From Actinomycetes bacterium (GTDB lineage Bacteria; Actinomycetota; Acidimicrobiia; Acidimicrobiales; Bog-793), in NCBI GenBank assembly GCA_021823365.1, contig JAKAOD010000198.1, positions 1-6,244 of the forward strand: a stretch of DNA of 6,244 bases, given 5' to 3'. This document shows positions 1 through 5,598 of this stretch, in pieces (position 1 is the first letter of the stretch; the number at the start of each line of letters is the position of its first letter). The notes under the pieces were generated by a model that saw only the letters and a program-made list of their open reading frames with translations, was not told the origin of the DNA and made no database searches. The position numbers and the translations under genes were made by a program.

Positions 1-1
1 G

Positions 2-1747
2 GACGCCGGCTGGCGCCACCTCGAGTGGCCGCTGTCGCCTGCCCCCGCCCGGGCGCGCCTCCAGGAGGCGGCCCGGGAGGAGGTGATCGTCGAGCACGGC
101 CGGATCGACCTCGAGGACCAGCCGGCCTCCTGCTACCTCCCCGCCGTCCGCGTGGCGGCGCTCATCGAGCACCGGATCTCGGTGGAGGAGCGCTACGAGG
201 AGGCCGTCGAGGTCTGGGTCGACGGTCGCAGGGGCACCACCCTCGCCGATCGCATCGCCGAGCAGCTCGCTGCTCTTGCCGGCAGGCCGGGCCGGGGCGG
301 CGGTCACGCCCACGCCGAGGCGGAGCTCGACCGCGCGCTCGAGGCGGCCCACGCGCTGCTCGCCGGGCGCGCCGCCGGGCGGCAGGCGGTGCTCGTGCGC
401 GAGGCGCGTGCCACCTTGGCACGCGAGCGTGGGCGGGTCGACGCCTACTACGAGGCGGCGCTCGCCTCGATCGCCACCCGGCGCGCCGGCGCCGCGCCGG
501 AGCGGGCACGGCTCCTCGACGCGCAGGAGGAGGCGACCCGGGCCGAATGGTCCCGGCGGCTCGGCGAGACGGAGGAGAAGTACGCCGGCAGCGTCGAGAT
601 CCGCCCGTTCCTGCTCCACGTCGTCGAGATCCCGGGCCTCGCCGTGCCGGTGAGCGTGCGGCGCGGGCCGCGACGTTTCGACCTCCGGCTCGACTGGCTG
701 CTCCCCTTCGCCTGCTACCTGCCGCCGACCTGTCCCCACTGCGGTGAGCTCGCCCCGCTCGTCGCTGGCCGGGACCGCCTCGGATGCCGGGCCTGCCTGC
801 CGCGGCCGACCGGCGACGGCACCGCTGCCCGTCCCGCGGGCGCTGGTCGGGAGACCGCCGCCGCCGCCGGCGGTGAGACAGCCGTTCCCGGCGCCGGCGG
901 AGCGGCAGGCGACGACGGCGATCGCGCCGCCGAGTCGGCGGGGGAACCGCGCCCGGCAGAAGCCGGCGACGAGCAGCTCGAAGCGCCGCGCTGCCCGCCG
1001 GTCGACGCGGCGCGCGCCGAACCGGCGTCGCGGCCGGTCTCCTCGGCCGTCCAGGATCGGCTCGTCGAGAAGATGTGGCGGGGTGTCGCGACGGAGCTCT
1101 GGCAGGCGGTCGCCCGTGGCGAGCGGTGCCGCCTGGTCGCCCCCCGCTCTCCCCTCGAGGCCCTCTACCGATGCTACGGGCCCGAGGGGCCCCTGGTCGC
1201 GGTCGGGCTGCCGGCCGACGCGTGGCCGCGGGGCGTGCAAAGCTCGCCGCCCGAAGGGCAGGCGGGCGAGGTGCTCGCGACGTCCGGCTTGGTGCGCACG
1301 AGCGAGGGAGTCGTCCAGTTCAGCCTGCGGTGGCGCGTCGCCGGCAAGCGACCCTTGCTCGTCGAGCTGCTCCCGGGACGGGTCGCTGCCGGAGCGGGGC
1401 TCCCGCCGCGGCGCATCCTCGCCGGCGCGTCCAGCGAAGCCCCGACGCCGCCCGGCCTCGGGCCGGTCGAGGCGCGCCTGTGGCGGCACGAGGCCGACGA
1501 GGAGGGAGTGCCGTTCGCCGTCCGCTGCCTCGCCCTCTACTGGCGGATCCAGGGCCAGCGCCGGCTCCGCGAGGTCGGCGACGGGGCGCTCGCTGCCGCC
1601 GTCGCCGTGCTGGTCCGGCGCCACTCCGCCAGGCGCCCGGGCCTGGAGGCGGTCGCACACCGCCACAAGGTGCCGACTGCCGAGGTGCGGCAGGCCTGCG
1701 AGGTCGTCGAGCAGGTGCTCGGCGCCGTCGCGGCGCGCCTGTGGTAG
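2..1747 (+). CDS. Uncharacterised protein with helical region, four-Cys zinc-ribbon-like motif and C-terminal domain; 5' end outside window
   Basis: I do not recognise a named family. The frame is open from base 2 to the TAG at 1745-1747 (581 visible residues), so the true start is probably upstream; a GTG at 83 is the first start-like codon but nothing marks it as the start. Visible parts, in order: a region rich in Glu, Arg and Ala that looks helical or coiled-coil (about 310-590); a beta-like stretch (about 595-720); a C-x2-C-x14-C-x2-C motif with Cys codons at 731, 740, 785 and 794, probably binding one zinc; a low-complexity Ala/Gly/Glu linker (about 800-1040); a compact C-terminal domain (about 1050-1740) whose last 80 nt could encode a helix-turn-helix (LEAVAHRHKV then PTAEVRQACEVV). 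No signal peptide or membrane segment is visible, so it is probably cytoplasmic. From memory, proteins with a similar coiled-coil, beta, zinc-ribbon order occur beside SNF2-type helicases in other bacteria; this is unverified. Coding is certain, function unknown. Confidence 0.85.
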   Translation, partial: DAGWRHLEWPLSPAPARARLQEAAREEVIVEHGRIDLEDQPASCYLPAVRVAALIEHRISVEERYEEAVEVWVDGRRGTTLADRIAEQLAALAGRPGRGGGHAHAEAELDRALEAAHALLAGRAAGRQAVLVREARATLARERGRVDAYYEAALASIATRRAGAAPERARLLDAQEEATRAEWSRRLGETEEKYAGSVEIRPFLLHVVEIPGLAVPVSVRRGPRRFDLRLDWLLPFACYLPPTCPHCGELAPLVAGRDRLGCRACLPRPTGDGTAARPAGAGRETAAAAGGETAVPGAGGAAGDDGDRAAESAGEPRPAEAGDEQLEAPRCPPVDAARAEPASRPVSSAVQDRLVEKMWRGVATELWQAVARGERCRLVAPRSPLEALYRCYGPEGPLVAVGLPADAWPRGVQSSPPEGQAGEVLATSGLVRTSEGVVQFSLRWRVAGKRPLLVELLPGRVAAGAGLPPRRILAGASSEAPTPPGLGPVEARLWRHEADEEGVPFAVRCLALYWRIQGQRRLREVGDGALAAAVAVLVRRHSARRPGLEAVAHRHKVPTAEVRQACEVVEQVLGAVAARLW

Positions 1748-1761
1748 GCGCCCTACCACAG
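1739..1761 (+). terminator. Perfect 10-bp hairpin over the stop codon of the upstream gene
   Basis: CTGTGGTAGG (1739-1748) is followed by a 3-nt loop CGC and then its exact reverse complement CCTACCACAG (1752-1761). The TAG stop at 1745-1747 sits in the left arm. No T-run follows, so this is not a canonical intrinsic terminator; U-less hairpins have been proposed as terminators in actinobacteria. It could also protect the mRNA 3' end or be a protein-binding palindrome. Confidence 0.45.
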
Positions 1762-1762
1762 C

Positions 1763-1894
1763 GTGGCACCATGCGGCCCCACGGCGAGGTTGGCCGACCA
1801 CTACAGCTTGCGCCTGCCCCCGGGAACCAAGCAGCACCTTAGCGACCAGGACCGCCGGGGACAGCGGGCACTGACCGTGACACCTCGCCGGTAG
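1763..1894 (+). pseudogene. Possible relic of a ribbon-helix-helix antitoxin (short ORF)
   Basis: A 43-codon frame can be read from GTG 1763 (or 34 codons from TTG 1790) to the TAG at 1892-1894. Its middle part, DHYSLRLPPGTKQHLSD, resembles the first strand and helix of CopG/Arc-type ribbon-helix-helix antitoxins, where a Y-S-(L/V)-R-L-P-P pattern is common. The frame ends soon after, well short of the 65-90 residues such antitoxins usually have, and neither other frame restores a longer product. This suggests a decayed antitoxin N-terminus left upstream of the Uma2-like gene. It could equally be chance in GC-rich DNA. Apart from this, 1748-1905 shows only the hairpin at its left end and a promoter-like hexamer at its right end. 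Confidence 0.25.
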
Positions 1895-1897
1895 CAT
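1871..1897 (+). promoter_or_regulatory. Candidate promoter of the Uma2-like gene, leaderless arrangement
   Basis: TAGCAT at 1892-1897 fits the actinobacterial -10 pattern TAnnnT and ends 8 nt before the GTG at 1906, so the transcript would begin at or within a base or two of the start codon. A weak -35-like CTGACC lies at 1871-1876 with a short 15-bp spacer. No Shine-Dalgarno sequence precedes the GTG, which agrees with a leaderless mRNA. Confidence 0.35.
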
Positions 1898-1905
1898 CGG
1901 CCGCG

Positions 1906-2436
1906 GTGAAGACGGTCATCCTCGATCCTCCGCCCGTCGAGGTGGAGCAGCTCGTCGAGCGGCGCAGGCGGCTCGGCCTGGACCACTTCGACGAGGTCTG
2001 GGAGGGCGTCTACCACATGGTTCCAGCGCCGAAAGGCCAGCATGGCTTCGTCGACGACCAGCTGGCCTACGTGCTTCGCCCCTACGCCGACCGGGCCGAG
2101 CTCGCCGGCAGCGGCCAGTTCAACCTCGGCGAGGTCGACGACTTCCGCGTGCCGGACCGGGGCTGTCACCGCCGGTTCGACGGGCAGCAGGTCTGGTTCC
2201 CGACGGCGGCGCTCGTCGTCGAGATCCTGTCCCCCGGCGACGAGACCTGGGAGAAGCTCCCCTTCTACGCCACCCACGGCGTCGAGGAGCTGCTCGTCGC
2301 CGACCCGGAGGGACGGAGCATCCGGCTGTTCCGCCTGGCCGGCGAGGATGGGAGCGCGGGCTATGAGGAGACACCGGGCAGCGAGCTCCTCGGCGTCGGG
2401 GCGAGCGAGCTCGCATCGGCGGTCCGCTGGCCCTGA
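1906..2436 (+). CDS. Uma2 family (DUF820) PD-(D/E)XK endonuclease-like protein
   Basis: This 176-residue protein has the usual length and layout of the Uma2 family, a PD-(D/E)XK-fold group annotated as putative restriction endonucleases but without an established cellular role. The N-terminal part carries the strand pair around WEGVYHMVPAPKGQHG (residues 32-47). The core follows with D84 in RVPD, E106 in ALVVEILSP and K117 in WEKLPFYATHGVEE, matching the family pattern P-D, then V-V-E-(V/I)-L-S-P, then E-K-x-x-x-Y with G-V-x-E. These three residues probably form the metal-binding site. The C-terminal strands include VADPEGRSIRLFRL. GTG 1906 was chosen because it fits the family N-terminus and lies just after a -10-like hexamer; there is no ribosome binding site. 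It is a single-gene unit, convergent with the toxin-antitoxin pair, in what looks like an accessory block. Uma2 genes are typically multicopy and mobile in cyanobacteria, Chloroflexi and actinobacteria (established knowledge); a link to defence or mobile DNA is inference. Confidence 0.88.
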   Translation: MKTVILDPPPVEVEQLVERRRRLGLDHFDEVWEGVYHMVPAPKGQHGFVDDQLAYVLRPYADRAELAGSGQFNLGEVDDFRVPDRGCHRRFDGQQVWFPTAALVVEILSPGDETWEKLPFYATHGVEELLVADPEGRSIRLFRLAGEDGSAGYEETPGSELLGVGASELASAVRWP

Positions 2437-2463
2437 AGGGCGGCCCGGCGAAGGACGAGGCAC

Positions 2464-2495
2464 GGCGGCGTCAGGTCCCCGGGCTCGACGCCGCC
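2464..2495 (+). terminator. GC-rich hairpin between convergent genes
   Basis: GGCGGCGTC (2464-2472) and its exact reverse complement GACGCCGCC (2487-2495) form a 9-bp stem with a 14-nt loop, 27 nt after the stop of the Uma2-like gene. There is no T-run on either strand. The position between two convergent genes makes a transcription stop plausible, perhaps in both directions. The rest of 2437-2580 holds no gene that I can support. Confidence 0.4.
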
Positions 2496-2570
2496 CGGCG
2501 AGGCCCCCCGGGGCGCGGCCCGACGGGACGAGGTCAGGGTGAGCCGTGCCCCCGGACGAAGGCTTTGCGC

Positions 2571-2589
2571 CTCGCCGGTCTCAGGCGAG
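2571..2589 (-). terminator. Short hairpin over the VapC stop codon
   Basis: CTCGCC (2571-2576) and GGCGAG (2584-2589) form a 6-bp stem with a 7-nt loop; the minus-strand TGA of the toxin gene (2583-2581) lies in the loop. It is weak and lacks a T-run, so it may be chance in GC-rich sequence. Confidence 0.2.
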
Positions 2590-3006
2590 CGGGTTGTTCC
2601 AGCGCGCCTCGGGAAAACGGGCGAAGTCGGAGTCGGCCGACTGGACCACCGCGCCGACCTCGATCGCGAGCGCGGCAAGCTGGGCGTCCGTCACGAGGTT
2701 GCCGGTCACGTGGTGCGTCGTGAGCAGCTCACCGAGCAGCACCGCGGTGCGCTCGCCGGCGGGTGGAACCCAGGTCGACGGAGCGTCCAGCCAGGCGGCC
2801 ACGTAGCCCCAGGCCTGCGCGGCGGTGAGCGGTCGCTCGCAGACACGGGGATGGGTGCTGATCCGCACGAACGCGCCGATCGTCTGCCACGGCAGGGCCA
2901 CCCGGCGATCGCCGTTGAGCACCTCGGTCAGCCACTCGGCGGCCCGGGCGTGGTCGGGCGACTCGCTGTCGACGGCGTAGAGCAACAGGTTCGCGTCGAG
3001 CAGCAC
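2581..3006 (-). CDS. vapC: PIN-domain toxin, VapC family
   Basis: The 141-residue protein matches the VapC PIN-domain ribonuclease toxins, which cleave RNA (often tRNA or rRNA) when released from their antitoxin. It shows the N-terminal LLDANLLLYAVD strand with D4; the LPWQTIGAFVRISTHPRV segment (residues 38-55) typical of one large actinobacterial VapC group; GNLVTDAQLAALAIE with D107; and SADSDFARFP with D125 and D127. D4, D107 and D125 are likely Mg-binding residues. The position in the second motif where many PIN domains carry an acidic residue is Q41 here, which may lower activity or be normal for this subgroup. The GTG start at 3006 lies 3 nt after the stop of the antitoxin gene, so translation is probably coupled. 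Length is normal for the family and there is no sign of truncation. Confidence 0.9.
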   Translation of the reverse strand: MLLDANLLLYAVDSESPDHARAAEWLTEVLNGDRRVALPWQTIGAFVRISTHPRVCERPLTAAQAWGYVAAWLDAPSTWVPPAGERTAVLLGELLTTHHVTGNLVTDAQLAALAIEVGAVVQSADSDFARFPEARWNNPLA

Positions 3007-3009
3007 GGC

Positions 3010-3228
3010 TCAGGGCCTGTCGAGCAGGTCGAGCACCTCGCCGACATTCGAGACGTCGATCTTCAGGCCGAGCTTCACGCCCTTGTGGACGTAGCGCTTG
3101 CGCGCCGCCGGCCTCAGGCCCGCCCGCACGAGCGCGTTGACCGCTTCGCTCAGGCCGAGCCCGCGCTCCGCGCGGAGCCGCTCGACGGCGACTCGGACAT
3201 CCTCGTCCAGGTCCACCGTGGTGCGCAC
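3010..3228 (-). CDS. vapB: Ribbon-helix-helix antitoxin, VapB family
   Basis: This 72-residue protein begins with the strand VRTTVDLDED and the helices VRVAVERLRAERG and LSEAVNALVRAGL, the ribbon-helix-helix DNA-binding fold of VapB antitoxins, which dimerise on the operon operator. The C-terminal tail, including GVKLGLKIDVSNVGEVLDLL, matches the toxin-binding part seen in this VapB group. It lies directly upstream of the PIN toxin gene in the usual antitoxin-toxin order and the two should form one autoregulated operon. An in-frame ATG at 3237 would add three residues (MRI). I prefer GTG 3228 because family members usually start with M-R-T-T-V and because a TATTAT hexamer at 3241-3236 overlaps the ATG but sits 7 nt before this GTG, as expected of a leaderless mRNA. 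No ribosome binding site precedes either codon. Confidence 0.87.
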   Translation of the reverse strand: MRTTVDLDEDVRVAVERLRAERGLGLSEAVNALVRAGLRPAARKRYVHKGVKLGLKIDVSNVGEVLDLLDRP

Positions 3229-3235
3229 GATGCGC

Positions 3236-3241
3236 ATAATA
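3236..3241 (-). promoter_or_regulatory. -10-like element of the vapBC operon
   Basis: On the minus strand TATTAT (3241 to 3236) matches the TATAAT consensus at five of six positions and stands out in very GC-rich sequence. It ends 7 nt before the preferred GTG start at 3228, so the transcript would be leaderless. No convincing -35 hexamer is seen 16-18 bp upstream. Confidence 0.45.
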
Positions 3242-3292
3242 GCGCGTCATGATGCGGCGCAGGGGCCGGCCGCCGGCGGCGCGGCGGAGCGC

Positions 3293-3318
3293 GGGCAGGG
3301 GAGCCCGGCGCCCTGCCC
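3293..3318. promoter_or_regulatory. Perfect 8-bp dyad, candidate operator upstream of the catabolic operon
   Basis: GGGCAGGG (3293-3300) and its exact reverse complement CCCTGCCC (3311-3318) are separated by 10 bp. The dyad is centred about 35 bp before the start point predicted from the -10-like TAGGAT at 3329, where a bound regulator would block RNA polymerase. It could instead be an RNA hairpin; no T-run follows on either strand. Confidence 0.35.
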
Positions 3319-3328
3319 AGCGTCCAGC

Positions 3329-3334
3329 TAGGAT
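3329..3334 (+). promoter_or_regulatory. -10-like element of the lyase/CoA-transferase/IclR operon
   Basis: TAGGAT matches the TAnnnT pattern of actinobacterial housekeeping promoters. It would place the transcription start near 3341 and give a leader of about 96 nt. A -35 hexamer is not recognisable, so the promoter may be regulated or the call may be wrong. Confidence 0.3.
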
Positions 3335-3340
3335 GTCTGC

Positions 3341-3364
3341 TATCCGGACTCGTTGTCCGAGATA
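3341..3364. promoter_or_regulatory. Imperfect dyad near the predicted start point, candidate IclR-family operator
   Basis: TATCCGGAC (3341-3349) and GTCCGAGATA (3355-3364) are inverted copies, with one extra A (3360) in the right arm and a 5-bp centre; nine pairs match. A second short dyad, GTCC (3355-3358) and GGAC (3366-3369), overlaps it. The stretch is more AT-rich than its surroundings. An operator at the start point would suit repression by the regulator encoded at the end of this operon; this link is inference. Confidence 0.35.
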
Positions 3365-3423
3365 TGGACAGCCGGGCGAGCCCAGGCGTCTCGGAGAATC
3401 CAGACGGCCCGGAGCACCCGGAC

Positions 3424-3429
3424 GGGAGG
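3424..3429 (+). promoter_or_regulatory. Ribosome binding site that fixes the lyase start
   Basis: GGGAGG lies 7 nt before ATG 3437 and is a strong Shine-Dalgarno match. It decides for this ATG over earlier in-frame start-like codons such as TTG 3353, whose added residues look non-coding. Confidence 0.75.
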
Positions 3430-3436
3430 TGCAGCG

Positions 3437-4306
3437 ATGCAGGGGCGGATCGTCCTCACCGAGGTGTCGCTCCGCGACGGTCTGCAGGAGCTCGACGGGT
3501 TCGTCCCGACGGCGGACAAGGCCGAGTGCGTCCGGCGCTTCGCCGCCGCCGGCCTCACCGAGATCGAGGTCACCTCGTTCGTCCGCCCCGATCGCGTCCC
3601 GCAGCTCGCGGACGCCGACGCCCTCTCGGCACTCGTCGAGCCGGTCGCGCACCCCGGCTACTCCGCCCTCGTGCTCAACGCGAAGGGGCTCGCACGGGCG
3701 CTCGCCGCCGGGTACCGCGCCGTCGCGCTCGCGATCTCCGCCTCGGAGGCCCACAGCCGGGACAACCTGGGCCGTTCGATCGCCGAGGCGGTCGAGGCGG
3801 CGCAGGCGATGATCGCCACGGCGAAGGAGGGGGGCGCACGGGTGCGCGCCGGGATCTCGATGGCCTTCGGCTGCCCGATCGAGGGCGAGGTGCCCGTCGA
3901 GCGGGTGGAGTCGCTCGTGCGCGCCCTCGCCGCCGGCGGCGCGGACGAGATCACGCTCGCCGACACCGTGGGTCGCGCGGCGCCGGCGGACGTCGCCGAG
4001 CGCGTCGCCGCGGCCGCCGCGGTGACCGGAGAGGCGCCGGCGCTCCACCTGCACGACCGGCCCGGCGGTCTCGGCGACAGCGTCGCGATCGCGCTCGAGG
4101 CCGGCGTCGTCCACTTCGACTGCTCCCTCACCGGGATCGGGGGCTGCCCCTTCTCACCGGTCGCCGTCGGCAACCTCGCGACCGAGACGGTCGTCGAGGC
4201 CCTCGGCGCCGAGCGCACAGGCCTCGACCCGGCGGCGATCGGGGAGGCGGCGGCGTTCCTCGCCGGAGTGGTCGCCCGCGCCGAGCCGATCGCGCTGCGA
4301 CCGTGA
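3437..4306 (+). CDS. Hydroxymethylglutaryl-CoA lyase family protein (DRE-TIM metallolyase)
   Basis: This 289-residue TIM-barrel enzyme belongs to the HMG-CoA lyase group, which cleaves 3-hydroxy-3-methylglutaryl-CoA (or related 3-hydroxyacyl-CoA esters) to acetyl-CoA and a keto acid using a divalent metal. The first strand has EVSLRDGLQ with catalytic R13 and metal ligand D14. SASEAHSRDNLGRS follows, then AFGCPIEGEVP and ADEITLADTVGRA. Metal ligands H204 and H206 lie in HLHD, catalytic C237 in GIGGCPFSP (the lyase signature loop), and N246 in VGNLATE; the nine-residue C-to-N spacing equals that of human HMGCL. After HLHD the sequence reads RPGG rather than the usual T-x-G-Q, so substrate choice may differ. 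Length is normal for bacterial members. It is cytoplasmic, first in a three-gene operon, and its stop codon overlaps the CoA-transferase start. True HMG-CoA lyase is one option; a citramalyl-CoA or other acyl-CoA lyase is also possible. Confidence 0.88.
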   Translation: MQGRIVLTEVSLRDGLQELDGFVPTADKAECVRRFAAAGLTEIEVTSFVRPDRVPQLADADALSALVEPVAHPGYSALVLNAKGLARALAAGYRAVALAISASEAHSRDNLGRSIAEAVEAAQAMIATAKEGGARVRAGISMAFGCPIEGEVPVERVESLVRALAAGGADEITLADTVGRAAPADVAERVAAAAAVTGEAPALHLHDRPGGLGDSVAIALEAGVVHFDCSLTGIGGCPFSPVAVGNLATETVVEALGAERTGLDPAAIGEAAAFLAGVVARAEPIALRP

Positions 4307-5598
4307 CGGGCGCCGGGCCGACCGCCGCCGGCGCCGTGGCGGCGCCGGATCCCTGCGCCGGGCCTCTCGCGGGCTTCCGGGTGCTCGAGGTGGGCTCGCT
4401 CATCGCCGCGCCGTTCGCGACCCGGCTGCTCGCCGATCTCGGGGCCGAGGTGCTGAAGATCGAGCCACCCGGCGGAGACCCGCTCCGGACGTGGGGACCC
4501 TCGGCCCCGACCGGCTCCAGCTGGTGGTCCTACGCGCAGAATCGCGGGAAGCACCTCGCCTGCGTGAACCTCCAGCTCGACCAGGGCCAGGCCCTCCTGC
4601 AGCGCCTGCTCGGCGTGGTCGACGTCGTGGTCGACAACGTCCGGCCCGACCTGCGCGTGCGCTGGGGGCTCTCTCCCGACCTCGTCGCCGAGCGCTTCCC
4701 CTCTCTCGTCTACGTCGCGATCTCGGGCTTCGGGCTCACCGGTCCGAAGGCGGACCAGCCCGGCTTCGGGAGCGTCGCCGAGTCCCTCGGGGGCTTGCGC
4801 TTCGTCAGCGGCGACCCGGACCGGGCGCCCGTCCGGGTGGGGATCAGCATCGGCGACACGCTCGCCTCCCTCTACGCGGTCATCGGCGCGCTCGCCAGCC
4901 TGCTCGCACGTGACCGGGATCCCGAGCGCCGCGGCGAGGTCGTCGACGTCGCCCTCACCGAGGCCGTGTTCTCCGTCATGGAGTCCGCGCTCCCCGACTA
5001 CGTGCACGCCGGCGTCGTGCGCGCCCGCGCCGGCAACCGGCTCGCCAGGGCCGCCCCTTCGAACGTCTACCGGACCTTGGACGGCCACTACGTCACGATC
5101 GGGGCGAACTCCGACAGCCTCTTCAAGGCGCTCATGGGGGTGATGGGCCGTGACGAGCTCGCCGGCGACCCGCGCTTCGCCGACAACGGTGGGCGGGTCG
5201 AGCACCAGGACCTGCTCGACGAGCTGATCGGGGACTGGGCGGCGACGCTCGACCGGGCATCGCTGCTCGCGCTCTTGAGCGAGCACCACATCCCGAACGG
5301 TCCGGTCCAGAGCGTCGCCGACATCGTCGCCGACGAGCAGTTCCTCGCCCGCGAGATGTTCGTCAAGGCCACCGACCCCTCCGCGCCGGAGCTCGGCCCG
5401 ATCGCCACCCCGCGGGCCGTGCCGCGGCTCGTGCGCCGCCCGTGCCGACCGTCCCGGACGGGAGGGGCCGTCGGGCGCGACAGCGCGGTGGTCGCCGCCT
5501 GGCTGGGGCTCTCGACTGGCGAGTACGCCCAGCTCGTCGCCGACGGCGCCGTGGTCGAGGCGGCCGGCCGCGTGCCGGCGGGCGTACCCCGTGGCTGA
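4303..5598 (+). CDS. Family III CoA-transferase (CaiB/BaiF/Frc type)
   Basis: The 431-residue protein is a family III CoA-transferase, which moves CoA between carboxylic acids through an aspartyl-CoA thioester. Visible hallmarks are the N-terminal GFRVLEVGSLIAAPFATRLL and LGAEVLKIEPPGGDPLR, then NRGKHLACVNL, VVVDNVRPDL, VYVAISGFGLTGP and the catalytic aspartate D185 in SIGDTLASLY, followed by GEVVDVALTEAVFSVMES. The second half has the GNRLARAAPSNVYRTLDG and IGANSDSLFKALM segments seen in dicarboxylate-using members. GTG 4303 was chosen because it shares bases with the lyase stop (GTGA, 4-nt overlap) and gives the normal family length; the frame stays open far upstream only as a shadow of the lyase gene. 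The first 20 residues are Ala/Gly/Pro-rich and probably disordered. Next to an HMG-CoA-lyase relative, it likely makes the CoA ester that the lyase cleaves, with succinyl-CoA or acetyl-CoA as donor (inference). The acid acceptor is unknown. Confidence 0.9.
   Translation: MTGAGPTAAGAVAAPDPCAGPLAGFRVLEVGSLIAAPFATRLLADLGAEVLKIEPPGGDPLRTWGPSAPTGSSWWSYAQNRGKHLACVNLQLDQGQALLQRLLGVVDVVVDNVRPDLRVRWGLSPDLVAERFPSLVYVAISGFGLTGPKADQPGFGSVAESLGGLRFVSGDPDRAPVRVGISIGDTLASLYAVIGALASLLARDRDPERRGEVVDVALTEAVFSVMESALPDYVHAGVVRARAGNRLARAAPSNVYRTLDGHYVTIGANSDSLFKALMGVMGRDELAGDPRFADNGGRVEHQDLLDELIGDWAATLDRASLLALLSEHHIPNGPVQSVADIVADEQFLAREMFVKATDPSAPELGPIATPRAVPRLVRRPCRPSRTGGAVGRDSAVVAAWLGLSTGEYAQLVADGAVVEAAGRVPAGVPRG

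Noticed and set aside
1761..1860. Possible tRNA or structured RNA in the gap before the Uma2-like gene
   Set aside because: Neither strand shows a T-loop match such as GGTTCRANNCC or a cloverleaf; only short chance pairings were seen.
1801..2463. 220-codon minus-strand open frame opposite the Uma2-like gene
   Set aside because: It mirrors the codon pattern of the Uma2-like gene and has no recognisable motif.
2503..2514. GCCCC/GGGGC inverted repeat in the convergent intergenic region
   Set aside because: The loop would be only 2 nt, too tight for a stable hairpin, and such runs are expected in GC-rich DNA.
2453..2533. Direct repeat GGACGAGG (2453-2460 and 2526-2533)
   Set aside because: Only 8 bp, two copies, with no flanking pattern; consistent with chance. 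No CRISPR-like or insertion-sequence repeats were found in the window.
2729..4114. 461-codon minus-strand frame spanning the vapBC and lyase region
   Set aside because: It covers vapB and part of vapC in a different frame and is antisense to the lyase; no domain is visible.
3364..4302. Long open frame upstream of, and in frame with, the CoA-transferase
   Set aside because: It lies wholly over the lyase gene in another frame and reads as Arg/Gly-rich sequence without motifs; the family N-terminus begins after GTG 4303.
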